Program-made: the position numbers and the translations under genes
Notes under the pieces: model-generated
Told to the model about the DNA's origin: nothing
What the model saw: only the letters and a program-made list of their open reading frames with translations
Databases searched by the model: none
From: Candidimonas humi
Lineage (GTDB): Bacteria; Pseudomonadota; Gammaproteobacteria; Burkholderiales; Burkholderiaceae_B
Assembly: GCF_019166065.1 (NCBI RefSeq)
Contig: NZ_JAHTBN010000017.1
Location: 1-64,000 of the forward strand
Length of the DNA: 64,000 nt
Direction of reading: 5' to 3'
Shown: positions 16,300 to 24,881 of the stretch, one piece after another
How positions within the stretch are numbered: the stretch's first letter is position 1
Layout of the letters: each line of letters starts with the position of its first letter

Positions 16300-16367
16300 C
16301 CATCGCGAACGGCGATGGACTCCATCGCGGAAATGCCCTTATGAGGCGCCGACGATCCCGCTAGACT
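16300..16367 (+). promoter_or_regulatory. Three-half-site operator plus promoter for the Bug gene
   Basis: The array is CCATCGC (16300-16306), 5 bp, then the perfect 17-bp palindrome GCGATGGACTCCATCGC (16312-16328). After 10 bp come -35 TTATGA (16339-16344), a 17-bp spacer and -10 TAGACT (16362-16367). The same array with identical spacings recurs at 18508-18575. The operator lies roughly at -45 to -75, where LysR-type activators bind. The adjacent LysR gene at 17540 is the obvious candidate. Confidence 0.7.
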
Positions 16368-16475
16368 TTTCCATGTGCCTCGCCACGCTTGCCGCTGCGG
16401 CTTTCCCGGCGGGACGAGGTTCAATTGCTGCGCCCCCGAGTCCGAAGAACGGCAGCACACAACGGAGACAAACCC

Positions 16476-17456
16476 ATGAGCCAGTCCATACGCCGCCGCC
16501 TGCTCGGCGCGGCCCTTGCCATCGCCTGCGCAGGCGGCATCGGCCAGGCGCGCGCCGCATATCCCGACCACCCCATACGCCTGATCGTGCCCAGTTCGCC
16601 CGGTTCCACGCTCGACCTGGTGGCGCGCACCTACGCGCCCACCCTGAGCGCCGGACTCGGGCAGCCCATCGTCATCGAGAACAAAGCGGGGGCCTCGGGC
16701 ATTACCGGCACGCGCGAGGTGGCGACCGCCAGCCCCGACGGCTACACCCTGGGCATGGTGTCATCCAACCATGCGGTCAATCCCAGCCTGCACAAGCACC
16801 TGCCCTATGATTCGATCAAGGGCATCACACCCATCAGCATCATCGGCTCTACGCCGCTGGTACTGGTCGTGCCCGGCAAGTCCCCGTACAAGACCGTAGA
16901 CGATCTGATCGCCGCCGTCCGGGCGCATCCCGGCAAGATCAACTACGGCTCGGCGGGCACCGGCACCGCCCTGCACCTGGCCGCCCTGCTGTTCGCCTCG
17001 AAGGCCGATCTGGACATGGTGCATATCCCGTACAAGGGCGGCAATCCCCTGATCACCGACCTGATCTCGGGCCAGATCGATTTCGCCTTCCTGGGCACAC
17101 CTTCAGTCATCGCCCAGGTCAAGGCCGGGACGCTGCGGGCGCTGGCCGTGACCACGCTGCATCGCTCGGAGCTCCTGCCCGGGGTTCCTACTTTGAACGA
17201 GTCGGGCCTGAAAGGCTACGACTACGATCCATGGATCGCGCTGATCGGGCCGCCCGGACTCGCACCCGCCCTGACCCACAAGCTGCAGCAACACCTGCAC
17301 CAGGCCTTGAGCCGCAAGGATGTGCAGAAACAATTCGACGTCCAGGGCTTCGTCGCCACGGGCGGCACGCCAGGCCAGGCCCTGGCGACGTTCAAGCGGG
17401 ACATCGAATCCAGCGCCGCCTTGCTGAAAGCCGCCCACGTCAAGACACTGGACTGA
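16476..17456 (+). CDS. Bug-family (TctC) substrate-binding protein
   Basis: A 326-residue periplasmic receptor. The signal peptide is RRRLLGAALAIACAGGIGQA followed by RAAYPDHP. Family hallmarks are IRLIVPSSPGSTLDLVAR, PIVIENKAGASGITGTREVA, YGSAGTGTALHLAALLF, IPYKGGNPLITDLISGQIDF and LPGVPTLNESG. I chose the ATG at 16476 (GGAG-containing leader AACGGAGACAAACCC). An upstream ATG at 16389 would hide the signal behind 29 odd residues. It is followed by LysR, HMG-CoA-lyase-like and CoA-transferase genes, which suggests uptake of a branched acid that is activated to a CoA thioester and cleaved. The ligand is inferred, not shown. Confidence 0.92.
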   Translation: MSQSIRRRLLGAALAIACAGGIGQARAAYPDHPIRLIVPSSPGSTLDLVARTYAPTLSAGLGQPIVIENKAGASGITGTREVATASPDGYTLGMVSSNHAVNPSLHKHLPYDSIKGITPISIIGSTPLVLVVPGKSPYKTVDDLIAAVRAHPGKINYGSAGTGTALHLAALLFASKADLDMVHIPYKGGNPLITDLISGQIDFAFLGTPSVIAQVKAGTLRALAVTTLHRSELLPGVPTLNESGLKGYDYDPWIALIGPPGLAPALTHKLQQHLHQALSRKDVQKQFDVQGFVATGGTPGQALATFKRDIESSAALLKAAHVKTLD

Positions 17457-17539
17457 GCCGACACCCCCACGCCAGGCGCCTATACTGGCGGCTTGTCCCG
17501 CTAGATCCGGCCCATGGATGGCCGCAGAGGAAAGCCACG

Positions 17540-18469
17540 GTGTGGAAAGTCGACCCCATGTCGCTGCGCCTGTTCGTCGCCGTATGCGAACAGGGCAGCA
17601 TCGCCCAGGCCGCGCAGCGCGAGGCCATGTCGGCCGCGGCCATCAGCAAGCGCATTGCCGACATCGAGAAAGACATAGGCACCCCGCTGCTGTCGCGCAG
17701 CCAGCGCGGCGTGACGCCCACCGCCGCGGGACAGGTGCTGCTGCGCAGCGCCCGCAGCCTGATCAGCCAGATCAACAAGCTGCAATGCGAATTGAGCGAA
17801 TATGCCAGCGGCATCCAGGGCCATGTCCGGCTGCTGGCCAATGTATCGGCCATCAGCGAATTCGTGCCCGAAGAGCTGACCGCTTTCTTCAAGAAATACG
17901 AACGCATCCGGGTCGACCTCGAAGAACGCGTGAGCCCCGAAATCGCCCAGGGAGTGGCGGACGGCGCCGCGGATCTGGGCATCTGCCGGGATTTCGTACC
18001 CACGGAAGGCCTGCAGGTGATTCCCTATCGTACGGATCACTTCGCAGTCGTGGTGCACGATACCCATCCGCTGGCCGGACGCGCCTGCCTGCGCTTCGAC
18101 GAAACCTTGCACTATGACCAGATAGGCCTGTCGCCCAATGCCTCGATCAATGTGCTGATGACGCGGATCGCGGCGGAAAAAGGCGTGGAATTGCGCTACC
18201 GCACCCACATCACAACCTTCGACGCGGCCTGCCGCTTCGTGCAGGCGGGCCTGGCCGTAGCCGTACTGCCTATCGAGGTGGCATGCCGCTACACCACAAG
18301 CTACGGGCTGAAAGCCATACCGCTGGAAGATGCCTGGGCGACGCGCCGCTTCATCATCTGCTGCCGCCAATCCGACAGCCTGTCGATCCCGGCGCAACGC
18401 CTGCTCGACCACCTGATCGAACGCATGCCTGCCACGCCGGCCGCCCGGCCCGCCCACACAAAGAAATAG
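17540..18469 (+). CDS. LysR-family transcriptional regulator
   Basis: About 309 residues. The N-terminal winged helix-turn-helix reads SLRLFVAVCEQGSIAQAAQ and then EAMSAAAISKRIADIEKDIG, and RGVTPTAAGQVLL marks the start of the linker helix. The effector domain follows from about residue 95. The start is either GTG at 17540 (GAGG 9 bp upstream, giving WKVDPMSLRLF) or ATG at 17558. I prefer the GTG because it gives the usual lead-in to the first helix. A TATACT box lies near 17480. It probably controls the flanking promoters at 16300 and 18508, which carry the same operator. Confidence 0.9.
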   Translation: MWKVDPMSLRLFVAVCEQGSIAQAAQREAMSAAAISKRIADIEKDIGTPLLSRSQRGVTPTAAGQVLLRSARSLISQINKLQCELSEYASGIQGHVRLLANVSAISEFVPEELTAFFKKYERIRVDLEERVSPEIAQGVADGAADLGICRDFVPTEGLQVIPYRTDHFAVVVHDTHPLAGRACLRFDETLHYDQIGLSPNASINVLMTRIAAEKGVELRYRTHITTFDAACRFVQAGLAVAVLPIEVACRYTTSYGLKAIPLEDAWATRRFIICCRQSDSLSIPAQRLLDHLIERMPATPAARPAHTKK

Positions 18470-18507
18470 CCTCGGCAGACTGGCTCACGTGCCAAGACGG
18501 CCCGGCG

Positions 18508-18575
18508 CCATCGCCGATCGCGATGGACTCCATCGCCGGCAAACGCTTATGCCCGGCCTCGCGCGCCGCTAGACT
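18508..18575 (+). promoter_or_regulatory. Second copy of the three-half-site operator and promoter
   Basis: CCATCGC (18508-18514), 5 bp, GCGATGGACTCCATCGC (18520-18536), 10 bp, -35 TTATGC (18547-18552), 17 bp, -10 TAGACT (18570-18575). All spacings equal those of the copy at 16300. It drives the HMG-CoA-lyase-like gene, whose ATG is 35 bp past the -10. Confidence 0.72.
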
Positions 18576-18609
18576 GTATGCCATACCCGATACACCGAGG
18601 AGCGCCACC

Positions 18610-19533
18610 ATGGCCCAGAACAGACCTTGCGTCGTCGTCCAGGAAGTAGGATTGCGCGACGGCCTGCAAAGCATTGCACAGACGCTGCCCACGGCAGACA
18701 AGCTGCGCTGGATCGACGCGGCCTATGCAGCCGGCGTGCGCCACATGGAGGTAGCCTCGTTCGTGCCCGCCCGCCTGCTGCCCCAGATGGCCGACGCCGT
18801 CCCCGTCGTGGCCCACGCGAAAACCCTGCCCGGGCTCGTCGTAACCGCGCTCGCGCCCAATCTGCGCGGAGCTGCCGATGCCCTGCAAGCGGGCGCCGAC
18901 CGCATCGTGGCCCCGATCTCCGTCAGCCGCGCGCACAGCCAGGCCAACGTGCGCCGCGCGCCCGAAGAAATGGTTGCCGAATTCGGCAGGATGCGCGCGC
19001 ACCTTGCGGGCAGCCCGACGCAACTGATCGCGGGACTGTCGACCGTATTCGGTTGCACACTGCAAGGCGCGGTGCCGCAGGCCGACGTATGCCGCATCGT
19101 GGCCGCTTGCCTGGACGCCGGGGCTGACACCATCGCCCTGGCCGACACCACGGGGCACGCCACACCGCTGCAAGTGGGCCGGGTCATCGAAGCCGTGCGC
19201 GAAATCGCCGGCGAGCGGCTCACGGCCATGCATTTTCACGACACTCGCGGCATGGGCCTGGCCAACACGGTCGTGGCGCTGGAGCACGGCATCCGCGAAT
19301 TCGACGCCACCCTGGCCGGCCTGGGAGGCTGCCCGCACGCTCCGGGCGCCACCGGCAACGTCGCGGCCGAAGACCTGGTCTTCATGCTCGAGAACATGGG
19401 CTACGATACCGGTATCGACCTGGCCCGGCTCGTGGCCGTGCGCGACATCCCGGCCCGCGCCCTGCCGCAAGAACCCCTGTACGGCAGCATCGCGCGCGCC
19501 GGCATACCCGCAACCTATCCCTACCAGCCCTGA
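18610..19533 (+). CDS. Hydroxymethylglutaryl-CoA lyase-like enzyme
   Basis: A 307-residue HMGL-type TIM barrel of the DRE-TIM metallolyase superfamily, which cleaves 3-hydroxy-3-methylglutaryl-CoA or a related 3-hydroxyacyl-CoA. The catalytic VQEVGLRDGLQ motif is at the N-terminus. MEVASFVPARLLPQMAD, ALADTTGHATP and the metal-binding MHFHDTRGMG are intact. The active-site loop reads GLGGCPHAPGATGNVAAEDL, with the essential cysteine present. The start ATG at 18610 follows GAGGAGCGCCACC. It is 16 bp upstream of a family III CoA-transferase and shares its operator with the Bug gene. The acyl group may be HMG, citramalyl or similar; specificity is uncertain. Confidence 0.9.
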   Translation: MAQNRPCVVVQEVGLRDGLQSIAQTLPTADKLRWIDAAYAAGVRHMEVASFVPARLLPQMADAVPVVAHAKTLPGLVVTALAPNLRGAADALQAGADRIVAPISVSRAHSQANVRRAPEEMVAEFGRMRAHLAGSPTQLIAGLSTVFGCTLQGAVPQADVCRIVAACLDAGADTIALADTTGHATPLQVGRVIEAVREIAGERLTAMHFHDTRGMGLANTVVALEHGIREFDATLAGLGGCPHAPGATGNVAAEDLVFMLENMGYDTGIDLARLVAVRDIPARALPQEPLYGSIARAGIPATYPYQP

Positions 19534-19549
19534 GGCTGCCGCATACATC

Positions 19550-20749
19550 ATGGAATACGCTTCCCCGCAAGACGACACCCCCGACGACCTTCCCCTGCAA
19601 GGCATACGCGTAGTGGAAATGACCCACATGGTCATGGGCCCGACCTGCGGCATGATATTGGGCGACCTGGGCGCCGAGGTCATCAAGGTCGAGCCCCCGG
19701 GCGGCGATCGCACACGCACGCTGCTGGGCGCGGGCTCGGGTTTTTTCCGCACCTTCAATCGCAACAAGAAAAGCGTCGCCCTCGACCTCGAAAAGCCCGC
19801 GGGCATCGAGGCGCTGAACAAGCTCATCGAGACCGCCGACGTCTTCGTCGAGAACTTCAAGCCGGGGCGCATGGCCTCGCTGGGGCTGGATTACGCGACG
19901 CTCAAGCAGCGCAACCCGGGCCTTATCTATGTGTCACACAAAGGCTTCCTGCAAGGCCCGTACGAAAAGCGCCTGGCGCTGGACGAGGTGGTGCAGATGA
20001 TGGCCGGCCTGGCCTACATGACGGGCCCGGTGGGCCGGCCGCTGCGCGCAGGCAGTTCGGTCAACGACATCATGGGCGGCATGTTCGGCGCCCTGGGCGT
20101 AATCGCCGCGCTATTCCAGCGCACCCGCAGCCACAAAGGGCGCGAAGTGCAAAGCGCGCTGTTCGAGAACTGCGTGCTGCTGTCGGCCCAGCATATGCAG
20201 CAGTACGTCGTCACCGGGCAGGCGGCGCGGCCCATGCCCGAGCGCATCAGCGCCTGGGGCATCTACGACATCTTCGAGCTGGCCGGCGGCGAGCAAATGT
20301 TCATTGCCGCTACGGGCGATGCGCAATGGCGCACCCTGTGCGACATCATCGGCCGCGCCGATCTGCTCGCCGACCCGCGGCTGGCCAGCAATAACGACCG
20401 GGTGCTGGCGCGCGACTGGCTCATACCGGAATTGCGCAACACTTTGCAGGGTTTCGACGCGGCCGCGCTGGCCCGGGTCTTCGAGGAAAAAAGCATCCCC
20501 TTCGCGCCCATCACCCGGCCCGAGCAACTGTTCGACGACCCGCACCTGATCGCCAGCGGCGGGCTGGGCCGGCAGGAACTCGAAGACGGCACCGACACCC
20601 CCATTCCCCTGCTGCCGATTTCGCTGGACGGGACGCGCCTGCAGCCGCGCATGCCTATCCCGCACATCGGCGAGCATACGGCCGAAGTCCTGCGCGAGCT
20701 GGGCTACACCGAAGCGCAGATACACGAACTGGAGCCGGCGGCCGGCTAG
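19550..20749 (+). CDS. CaiB/BaiF family III CoA-transferase
   Basis: A 399-residue enzyme that moves CoA between carboxylic acids. It has the N-terminal GIRVVEMTHMVMGPTCGMIL, the ribose/phosphate loop GDLGAEVIKVEPPGGDRTR, KKSVALDLEKPAG, ADVFVENFKPGRMASLGLDY, and the region SSVNDIMGGMFGALGVIAAL containing the likely catalytic aspartate. Downstream are GREVQSALFENCVLLSAQHM and IPFAPITRPEQLFDDPHL. With the preceding lyase it fits a two-step route: CoA activation of an imported dicarboxylate, then cleavage. It ends the cluster and is convergent with the PLD gene. Confidence 0.93.
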   Translation: MEYASPQDDTPDDLPLQGIRVVEMTHMVMGPTCGMILGDLGAEVIKVEPPGGDRTRTLLGAGSGFFRTFNRNKKSVALDLEKPAGIEALNKLIETADVFVENFKPGRMASLGLDYATLKQRNPGLIYVSHKGFLQGPYEKRLALDEVVQMMAGLAYMTGPVGRPLRAGSSVNDIMGGMFGALGVIAALFQRTRSHKGREVQSALFENCVLLSAQHMQQYVVTGQAARPMPERISAWGIYDIFELAGGEQMFIAATGDAQWRTLCDIIGRADLLADPRLASNNDRVLARDWLIPELRNTLQGFDAAALARVFEEKSIPFAPITRPEQLFDDPHLIASGGLGRQELEDGTDTPIPLLPISLDGTRLQPRMPIPHIGEHTAEVLRELGYTEAQIHELEPAAG

Positions 20750-20963
20750 CGCATTTTCGGTCCAGATAGTTACAGTCTTCGAAGCACTGCATGTGGCGGA
20801 GCGGCGGGAAGGCGGTAAATATTTGCTTCAGACTTGCTTCAACCCGACGCCAGTGAGGGCGCGGACCGCGCCGGAGTCGGCCTGCGCCGGCAACACGGAA
20901 AAGGCCCGGTCACGGGCAAGCGCGGTTCGGCCCCTCAGACAGCAGGCCCTTCGGACTCTGCAA

Positions 20964-21048
20964 CATCCAGTCTATGGGCAACACCGAGACGACCGTGGGC
21001 CGCGCGCTGCTGCCCCTCGATCGCTACAGCATCCAGTCTATGGGCAAC
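20964..21048. repeat. Short direct duplication of the PLD gene 3' end
   Basis: The 21-bp sequence CATCCAGTCTATGGGCAACA(C) occurs at 20964-20984 and at 21028-21048. The second copy encodes the last residues of the PLD protein (LPIDWML, minus strand). The first lies just past its stop codon, 64 bp away and therefore in another frame. It appears to be a decayed partial duplication of the gene end. The rest of 20750-21023 shows no gene. Confidence 0.65.
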
Positions 21049-22640
21049 ACGGAAAGCGTGGACACGCCCAGCCGCAGCCAGAAGCTCGTGCCTGGCTCGG
21101 TGTCGTAGACAATGATCTTCTTGCCTTTGTGTTCGACCCATTGCAGCTTGCCCTGGGGGCTGAGCCGCACCCGGTAGGCGCGCACCAGGACGCTGCCGCC
21201 CAGCGCTTCCGGAATGGCGCGCGCCATGTCGGCGCTGTCGATTACGAAACCCATTTCCGTATTCAGCTTGGCCGAACGCGGATCGAAATTGAACGACCCT
21301 ATGAATATGCGCGAGCGATCGACGGATATGGTCTTGGCATGCAGGCTGGAGGCCGACCGGCCGGTCAAGTTCCGGTAGCGCGGCTGCGGGCCCGAGAACT
21401 CGCGCTTCATTTCGTATATCTTCACCCCGGCGCGCAATAGCGGCTTGCGCCACTTGGCATAGCCGGCATGGACCACCGCCACGTCGGTGGCTTCCAGGGA
21501 ATTGGTCAGGATCGTGACCTTCACTCCCTTGCGCGCCAGATCCTCGAAATAGCGCGCGCCTCCGGCCGTAGGCACGAAATACGGCGATACGAGCTGCATT
21601 TCGTGTTTCGGCGTACCCAGGATGCTGTCGAGCTTGGCCGGCATCATTTCGTCGGCGGGAGCCTGCCCCAGGCCCTTGGCCGGATCGTCGCTGACCATGT
21701 GCGTTACCGCCCATTCGAAAGGCGGATGGTGGCTGCGCAACTCTTCGGGCAAGGGCAGATGCGCCAAGGTCCTCAGATATGCGCGCCCCACCGGCTCCTT
21801 GCGCAACTGCGCGGCATGGGCCGCCAGCACCGCCGCCGCGCCCGGCGCCGCCGGAGGCAAGATGCGGCCGACCGGATAGGCCGACGCGCTGGCCCAGTAC
21901 CGATCGAAATCATGCGACACCGCCTTGACCACCGGCCCTATGGCCATGACATCCAGGTCGACGAACAGGAAATCCTGCCCGGCGCCGAAATATTCGTCGC
22001 CGATATTGCGCCCGCCTATGATGGTGGCCTGGTTGTCAGCCGTGAACGACTTGTTGTGCATGCGCCGGTTCAGGCGGCTGAAATCGGTCAGGTAATCCAG
22101 GAAACGCCAATGGCGATGCAGGAAAGGATTGAACAGCCGTACCTGGATATTGGGCTGGGCGGCCAACGCCGCCAGGATGCCGTCGAGATTGCCGGCCTCG
22201 TTGTCGTCCAGCAGCAGCCGTACCCGCACCCCGCGCTGCGCAGCGCGGCGCAGGGCGTCGAACAGCATGATGCCGGCAATATCGTCGTGCCAGATGTAAT
22301 ACTGCACGTCCAGCGAACGTTGCGCCATTTGCGCCAGCCACAGGCGCGTGGCGAATGCGGCCGGCCCGTCGGCCAGCGCGATTACCCCCGACTTGCCGGG
22401 ATGCTGCCGTGCCAGCGGAACGAATTCCCGGCCCAGGGCCGTGTCCTGGGTGTGCTGCAGCGCCACCGACTGGCTGCGGCCCTGCAGAGTGGGCAACTGG
22501 GCGCAACCGGCCAACAAAAACACCCACAACAGGCAAGCCCCGCGCACGGTCCGCAGCAGGAGCCCCGCCCAGGCCAAGCCGGTTGCCCCGCGCGGCACTG
22601 CCGGACGGCAAAGATCCGCAGCCGGAGATATCCCGCTCAT
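21024..22640 (-). CDS. Phospholipase D-family protein (cardiolipin synthase-like), lipoprotein
   Basis: A 538-residue protein with two HKD motifs: HNKSFTADNQATIIGGRNIG in the first half and LHAKTISVDRSRIFIGSFNF in the second. This is the two-domain architecture of cardiolipin synthase C/phosphatidyltransferase-type PLD enzymes. The N-terminus has a long hydrophobic leader ending WVFLLAGCAQLPTLQG, so it is probably lipid-anchored at Cys-46 or nearby. VQYYIWHDDIAGIMLFDALR is also typical. The C-terminus SVLPIDWML matches the usual family end. The start at 22640 is the longest one that keeps the leader. The gene is monocistronic and convergent with the CoA-transferase. Confidence 0.9.
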   Translation of the reverse strand: MSGISPAADLCRPAVPRGATGLAWAGLLLRTVRGACLLWVFLLAGCAQLPTLQGRSQSVALQHTQDTALGREFVPLARQHPGKSGVIALADGPAAFATRLWLAQMAQRSLDVQYYIWHDDIAGIMLFDALRRAAQRGVRVRLLLDDNEAGNLDGILAALAAQPNIQVRLFNPFLHRHWRFLDYLTDFSRLNRRMHNKSFTADNQATIIGGRNIGDEYFGAGQDFLFVDLDVMAIGPVVKAVSHDFDRYWASASAYPVGRILPPAAPGAAAVLAAHAAQLRKEPVGRAYLRTLAHLPLPEELRSHHPPFEWAVTHMVSDDPAKGLGQAPADEMMPAKLDSILGTPKHEMQLVSPYFVPTAGGARYFEDLARKGVKVTILTNSLEATDVAVVHAGYAKWRKPLLRAGVKIYEMKREFSGPQPRYRNLTGRSASSLHAKTISVDRSRIFIGSFNFDPRSAKLNTEMGFVIDSADMARAIPEALGGSVLVRAYRVRLSPQGKLQWVEHKGKKIIVYDTEPGTSFWLRLGVSTLSVLPIDWML

Positions 22641-22717
22641 GCTCTTACACGCTCATGCGGCCACACCCTATGCAATCTGCGCGTCCGCCACCCTGGAGCA
22701 GGCGGCGTCCGTGCGGC

Positions 22718-22990
22718 TCAGCCTCGATCCGCCTTGCGTGTGCCCACCGCGACGGGATCGCTGGCCGGAAAGGTTTCTTCCAGCCCTTCGTCCAGACTAC
22801 CCTGCTCGCCGCCGGTGGCCGGTGGGGCGTAGCCTGCCTTGGCATCGCGCCTGGCTTGCCTGGTGACGATCTGCACGGGATCGCTGGCGGGAAACGTATC
22901 GTCCAGCGCTTCGTCGAGACGATCCTCGAGCCCGTCTTCATGGGCCGGGAAAGGAGTGCTGTTCGCTGCATCCTCGGCTTTTCGATTCAT
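22718..22990 (-). CDS. Small acidic protein with duplicated TFPASDP motif
   Basis: A 90-residue acidic protein with no membrane segment. It contains two copies of a short module: DRLDEALDDTFPASDPVQIV and GSLDEGLEETFPASDPVAVG. Small proteins with this (D/E)xTFPASDP motif are common in Proteobacteria but have no established function that I know of. The start ATG at 22990 is set by GGAGGAACGAAAC upstream. The DNA of the two modules is also similar, so the repeat is a recent internal duplication. It is transcribed on the same strand as the PLD gene, 77 bp upstream of it. Confidence 0.78.
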   Translation of the reverse strand: MNRKAEDAANSTPFPAHEDGLEDRLDEALDDTFPASDPVQIVTRQARRDAKAGYAPPATGGEQGSLDEGLEETFPASDPVAVGTRKADRG

Positions 22991-23241
22991 GTTTCGTTCC
23001 TCCGTTAGTTGGCCGGCGCAAGCACAGGCCCGCACACGGGCCCGCAATATGCTGCACGCCAGCGGGGCTCGGCCCCGCGACGGGCTCACGCTTGCACACA
23101 TTAGCTACTATATCCGCATCTACCGGCTTGTATCACCTTATCCCGCCCCGGCCACGCCTCTCTCCTGCAATAGCAACAGGATGTTCTGCCCGAAAATGGC
23201 GCGCGCCGTCGCGGCCCTGCCGGCGCCGCTACAATGCCCGC

Positions 23242-23433
23242 ATGAAAATGCGCCTCCTGCTGCTGAGCCTCCTGGCCATGATCGCCTACTGGTACTGGGT
23301 CGGCCGCAGGGCCCGGCCCGCCACCTGGCGCGACTACCTGCATCGCGCCTATCGCAGCGTGGCGGTGGGTATCGGCGCCTATTTCCTGTTGCTTCTGGTC
23401 ATGCTGCTTTACCTGTTTGCAAGCGGCTCCTGA
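23242..23433 (+). CDS. Small two-helix membrane protein (63 residues)
   Basis: I do not recognise a family. The protein has a hydrophobic first segment (MRLLLLSLLAMIAYWYWVG), a basic loop (RRARPATWRDYLHRAYRS) and a second hydrophobic segment (GAYFLLLLVMLLYLFASG), suggesting a hairpin with a cytoplasmic positive loop. The ATG at 23242 sits just behind a CGCTACAATG sequence that could be a -10 box, so the leader would be very short. It may be a real membrane microprotein. Confidence is moderate because there is no ribosome-binding site. Confidence 0.5.
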   Translation: MKMRLLLLSLLAMIAYWYWVGRRARPATWRDYLHRAYRSVAVGIGAYFLLLLVMLLYLFASGS

Positions 23434-23642
23434 CCTGGTCCGTACCCCCGCCCCGGACGCCTCGTCCCAGGCCCGCCCCAGGGGCCGTATCACGTTCGAA
23501 ATCCTGCCGCCGCATGGTCGCCAAGGGGCGCTTGCGCGAAGCAGAAAAATGAAATGTAATACCCTTTACATGTACTTGCGAGAAATGCAAGTGCAGCGTA
23601 ACAATACAGTTGCTTGTCGACGCAATATTTCAGCTGAGCAAA

Positions 23643-24137
23643 ATGCGCTGTCATCTCTTCTTTGGCATCAAATTGCTGGCCACAGGCGCATTGCTGGCCT
23701 GGTGCCAGAGCACGGTGGCATCTCCGGCCGAATGGCCGGTATCCCCATCGCGGCTGGTACTGTCATCGTCCTACGGGACACTGCGCGTCAAGACCACCGA
23801 TTACATCTACGAATCGCACCTGCTGCTCGACGGCAAAGAAGTGCAGCCGAACATGGTGGGCTTGCTGAACATCCCCTATGCCTTTGCGCTGCCGGGCAAG
23901 CTTTCGGCCCTGATATCCGTGAACACCGGCAGCAGCCTCTGCCCCGTGCAGTATCGCTGGGTGACGCTATACAAGGGGGGCTATAACGTTTCCAAGCCCT
24001 TCGGCTCTTGTTCCAGCCAGATCAGGGTATCGGCGATCGGCCGCAGGTTCGAGCTTGCCACGCCCAGCAACGTCACGCCCAACAAGGTCGACGTCTACGT
24101 CTACGACGGCCGCAACATCAAGCAGCGCGTGCGCTGA
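23643..24137 (+). CDS. Secreted hypothetical protein
   Basis: A 164-residue protein. Residues 1-27 are a signal peptide (FFGIKLLATGALLAWCQSTV, then ASPAEWP). The mature part is rich in Ser, Val and Tyr and predicted to be mostly beta strand (LVLSSSYGTLRVKTTDYIYE and VQYRWVTLYKGGYNVSKPFG). It has two cysteines (SSLCPVQYR and FGSCSSQIR) that could form a disulfide. The ATG at 23643 gives a normal signal peptide. An upstream start at 23610 is possible. I do not recognise the family. Its surroundings (PLD protein, cytochrome b561) do not indicate a role. The upstream sequence is AT-rich and lacks an obvious operator. Confidence 0.6.
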   Translation: MRCHLFFGIKLLATGALLAWCQSTVASPAEWPVSPSRLVLSSSYGTLRVKTTDYIYESHLLLDGKEVQPNMVGLLNIPYAFALPGKLSALISVNTGSSLCPVQYRWVTLYKGGYNVSKPFGSCSSQIRVSAIGRRFELATPSNVTPNKVDVYVYDGRNIKQRVR

Positions 24138-24188
24138 GGCCGGCCGCTACAATACCGGGGTCTGCTCCTTCCCCGGCCGCGCATACCC

Positions 24189-24881
24189 ATGGAAAAACAC
24201 GGCATCGCCACAATACGCGTATGGGACCTGCCTACACGCCTGTTCCATTGGGCCCTGGTGGCCTGCGTGCTGGGCTCTTTCATAACCGTCAAGCTGGGCG
24301 GCCTGTGGATGACCTGGCACGTGCGTTTCGGCCTGACCATACTGGGGCTCATTGTTTTCCGCATCATCTGGGGGTTCTGCGGGCCGCGCTACGCAAGGTT
24401 CGCGCAATTCGTCCGCGGCCCGCGCTACGTACTGGATTATCTGCGCGGACGCCGCCTGCATTACGCGGGCCATAATCCCCTGGGCGCCCTGTCGGTGCTG
24501 GCCCTGCTGGCATCCTTCGGCTTCCAGGCGTTCAGCGGCCTGTTCGCCAACGACGACGTGATGACGACCGGGCCCCTGGCCTACCTGAGCGATTCGCTGT
24601 CCGACACCATGACCGGCCTGCACGACATCAACCAATGGATCATGGTCGCCCTGGTATGCGTGCATGTGGGCGCCATAATCTGGTATCGCCGCGTGCGCGG
24701 CATAAGGCTGGTCGGGCCCATGCTCAGCGGCGATGCGCCGATCGCAGCCTACGCCCTGGCCGAACACCCCGCGGCGGACGACTCCTGGCGCTACAGGCTG
24801 AGCGCGCTGCTGCTTTGCGCAGCCATCGCCGCGCTCATCTGGTGGCTGCAAGGCCTGGCTCCCGTTGCGGATTTTTCCTAG
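24189..24881 (+). CDS. Di-haem cytochrome b561-family protein
   Basis: A 230-residue inner-membrane cytochrome of the b561/Ni-Fe-hydrogenase b-type group, which passes electrons between quinones and a periplasmic partner. It begins EKHGIATIRVWDLPTRLFHWALV, the classic start of this family. Histidines that could ligate two haems are in RLFHWAL, MTWHVRFG, TGLHDINQW and VCVHVGAI. Four to five membrane helices are visible. A TACAATACC sequence about 40 bp upstream could be a -10 box. No cytochrome c or hydrogenase gene is adjacent; in this family a soluble cytochrome c is often the partner. Confidence 0.9.
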   Translation: MEKHGIATIRVWDLPTRLFHWALVACVLGSFITVKLGGLWMTWHVRFGLTILGLIVFRIIWGFCGPRYARFAQFVRGPRYVLDYLRGRRLHYAGHNPLGALSVLALLASFGFQAFSGLFANDDVMTTGPLAYLSDSLSDTMTGLHDINQWIMVALVCVHVGAIIWYRRVRGIRLVGPMLSGDAPIAAYALAEHPAADDSWRYRLSALLLCAAIAALIWWLQGLAPVADFS

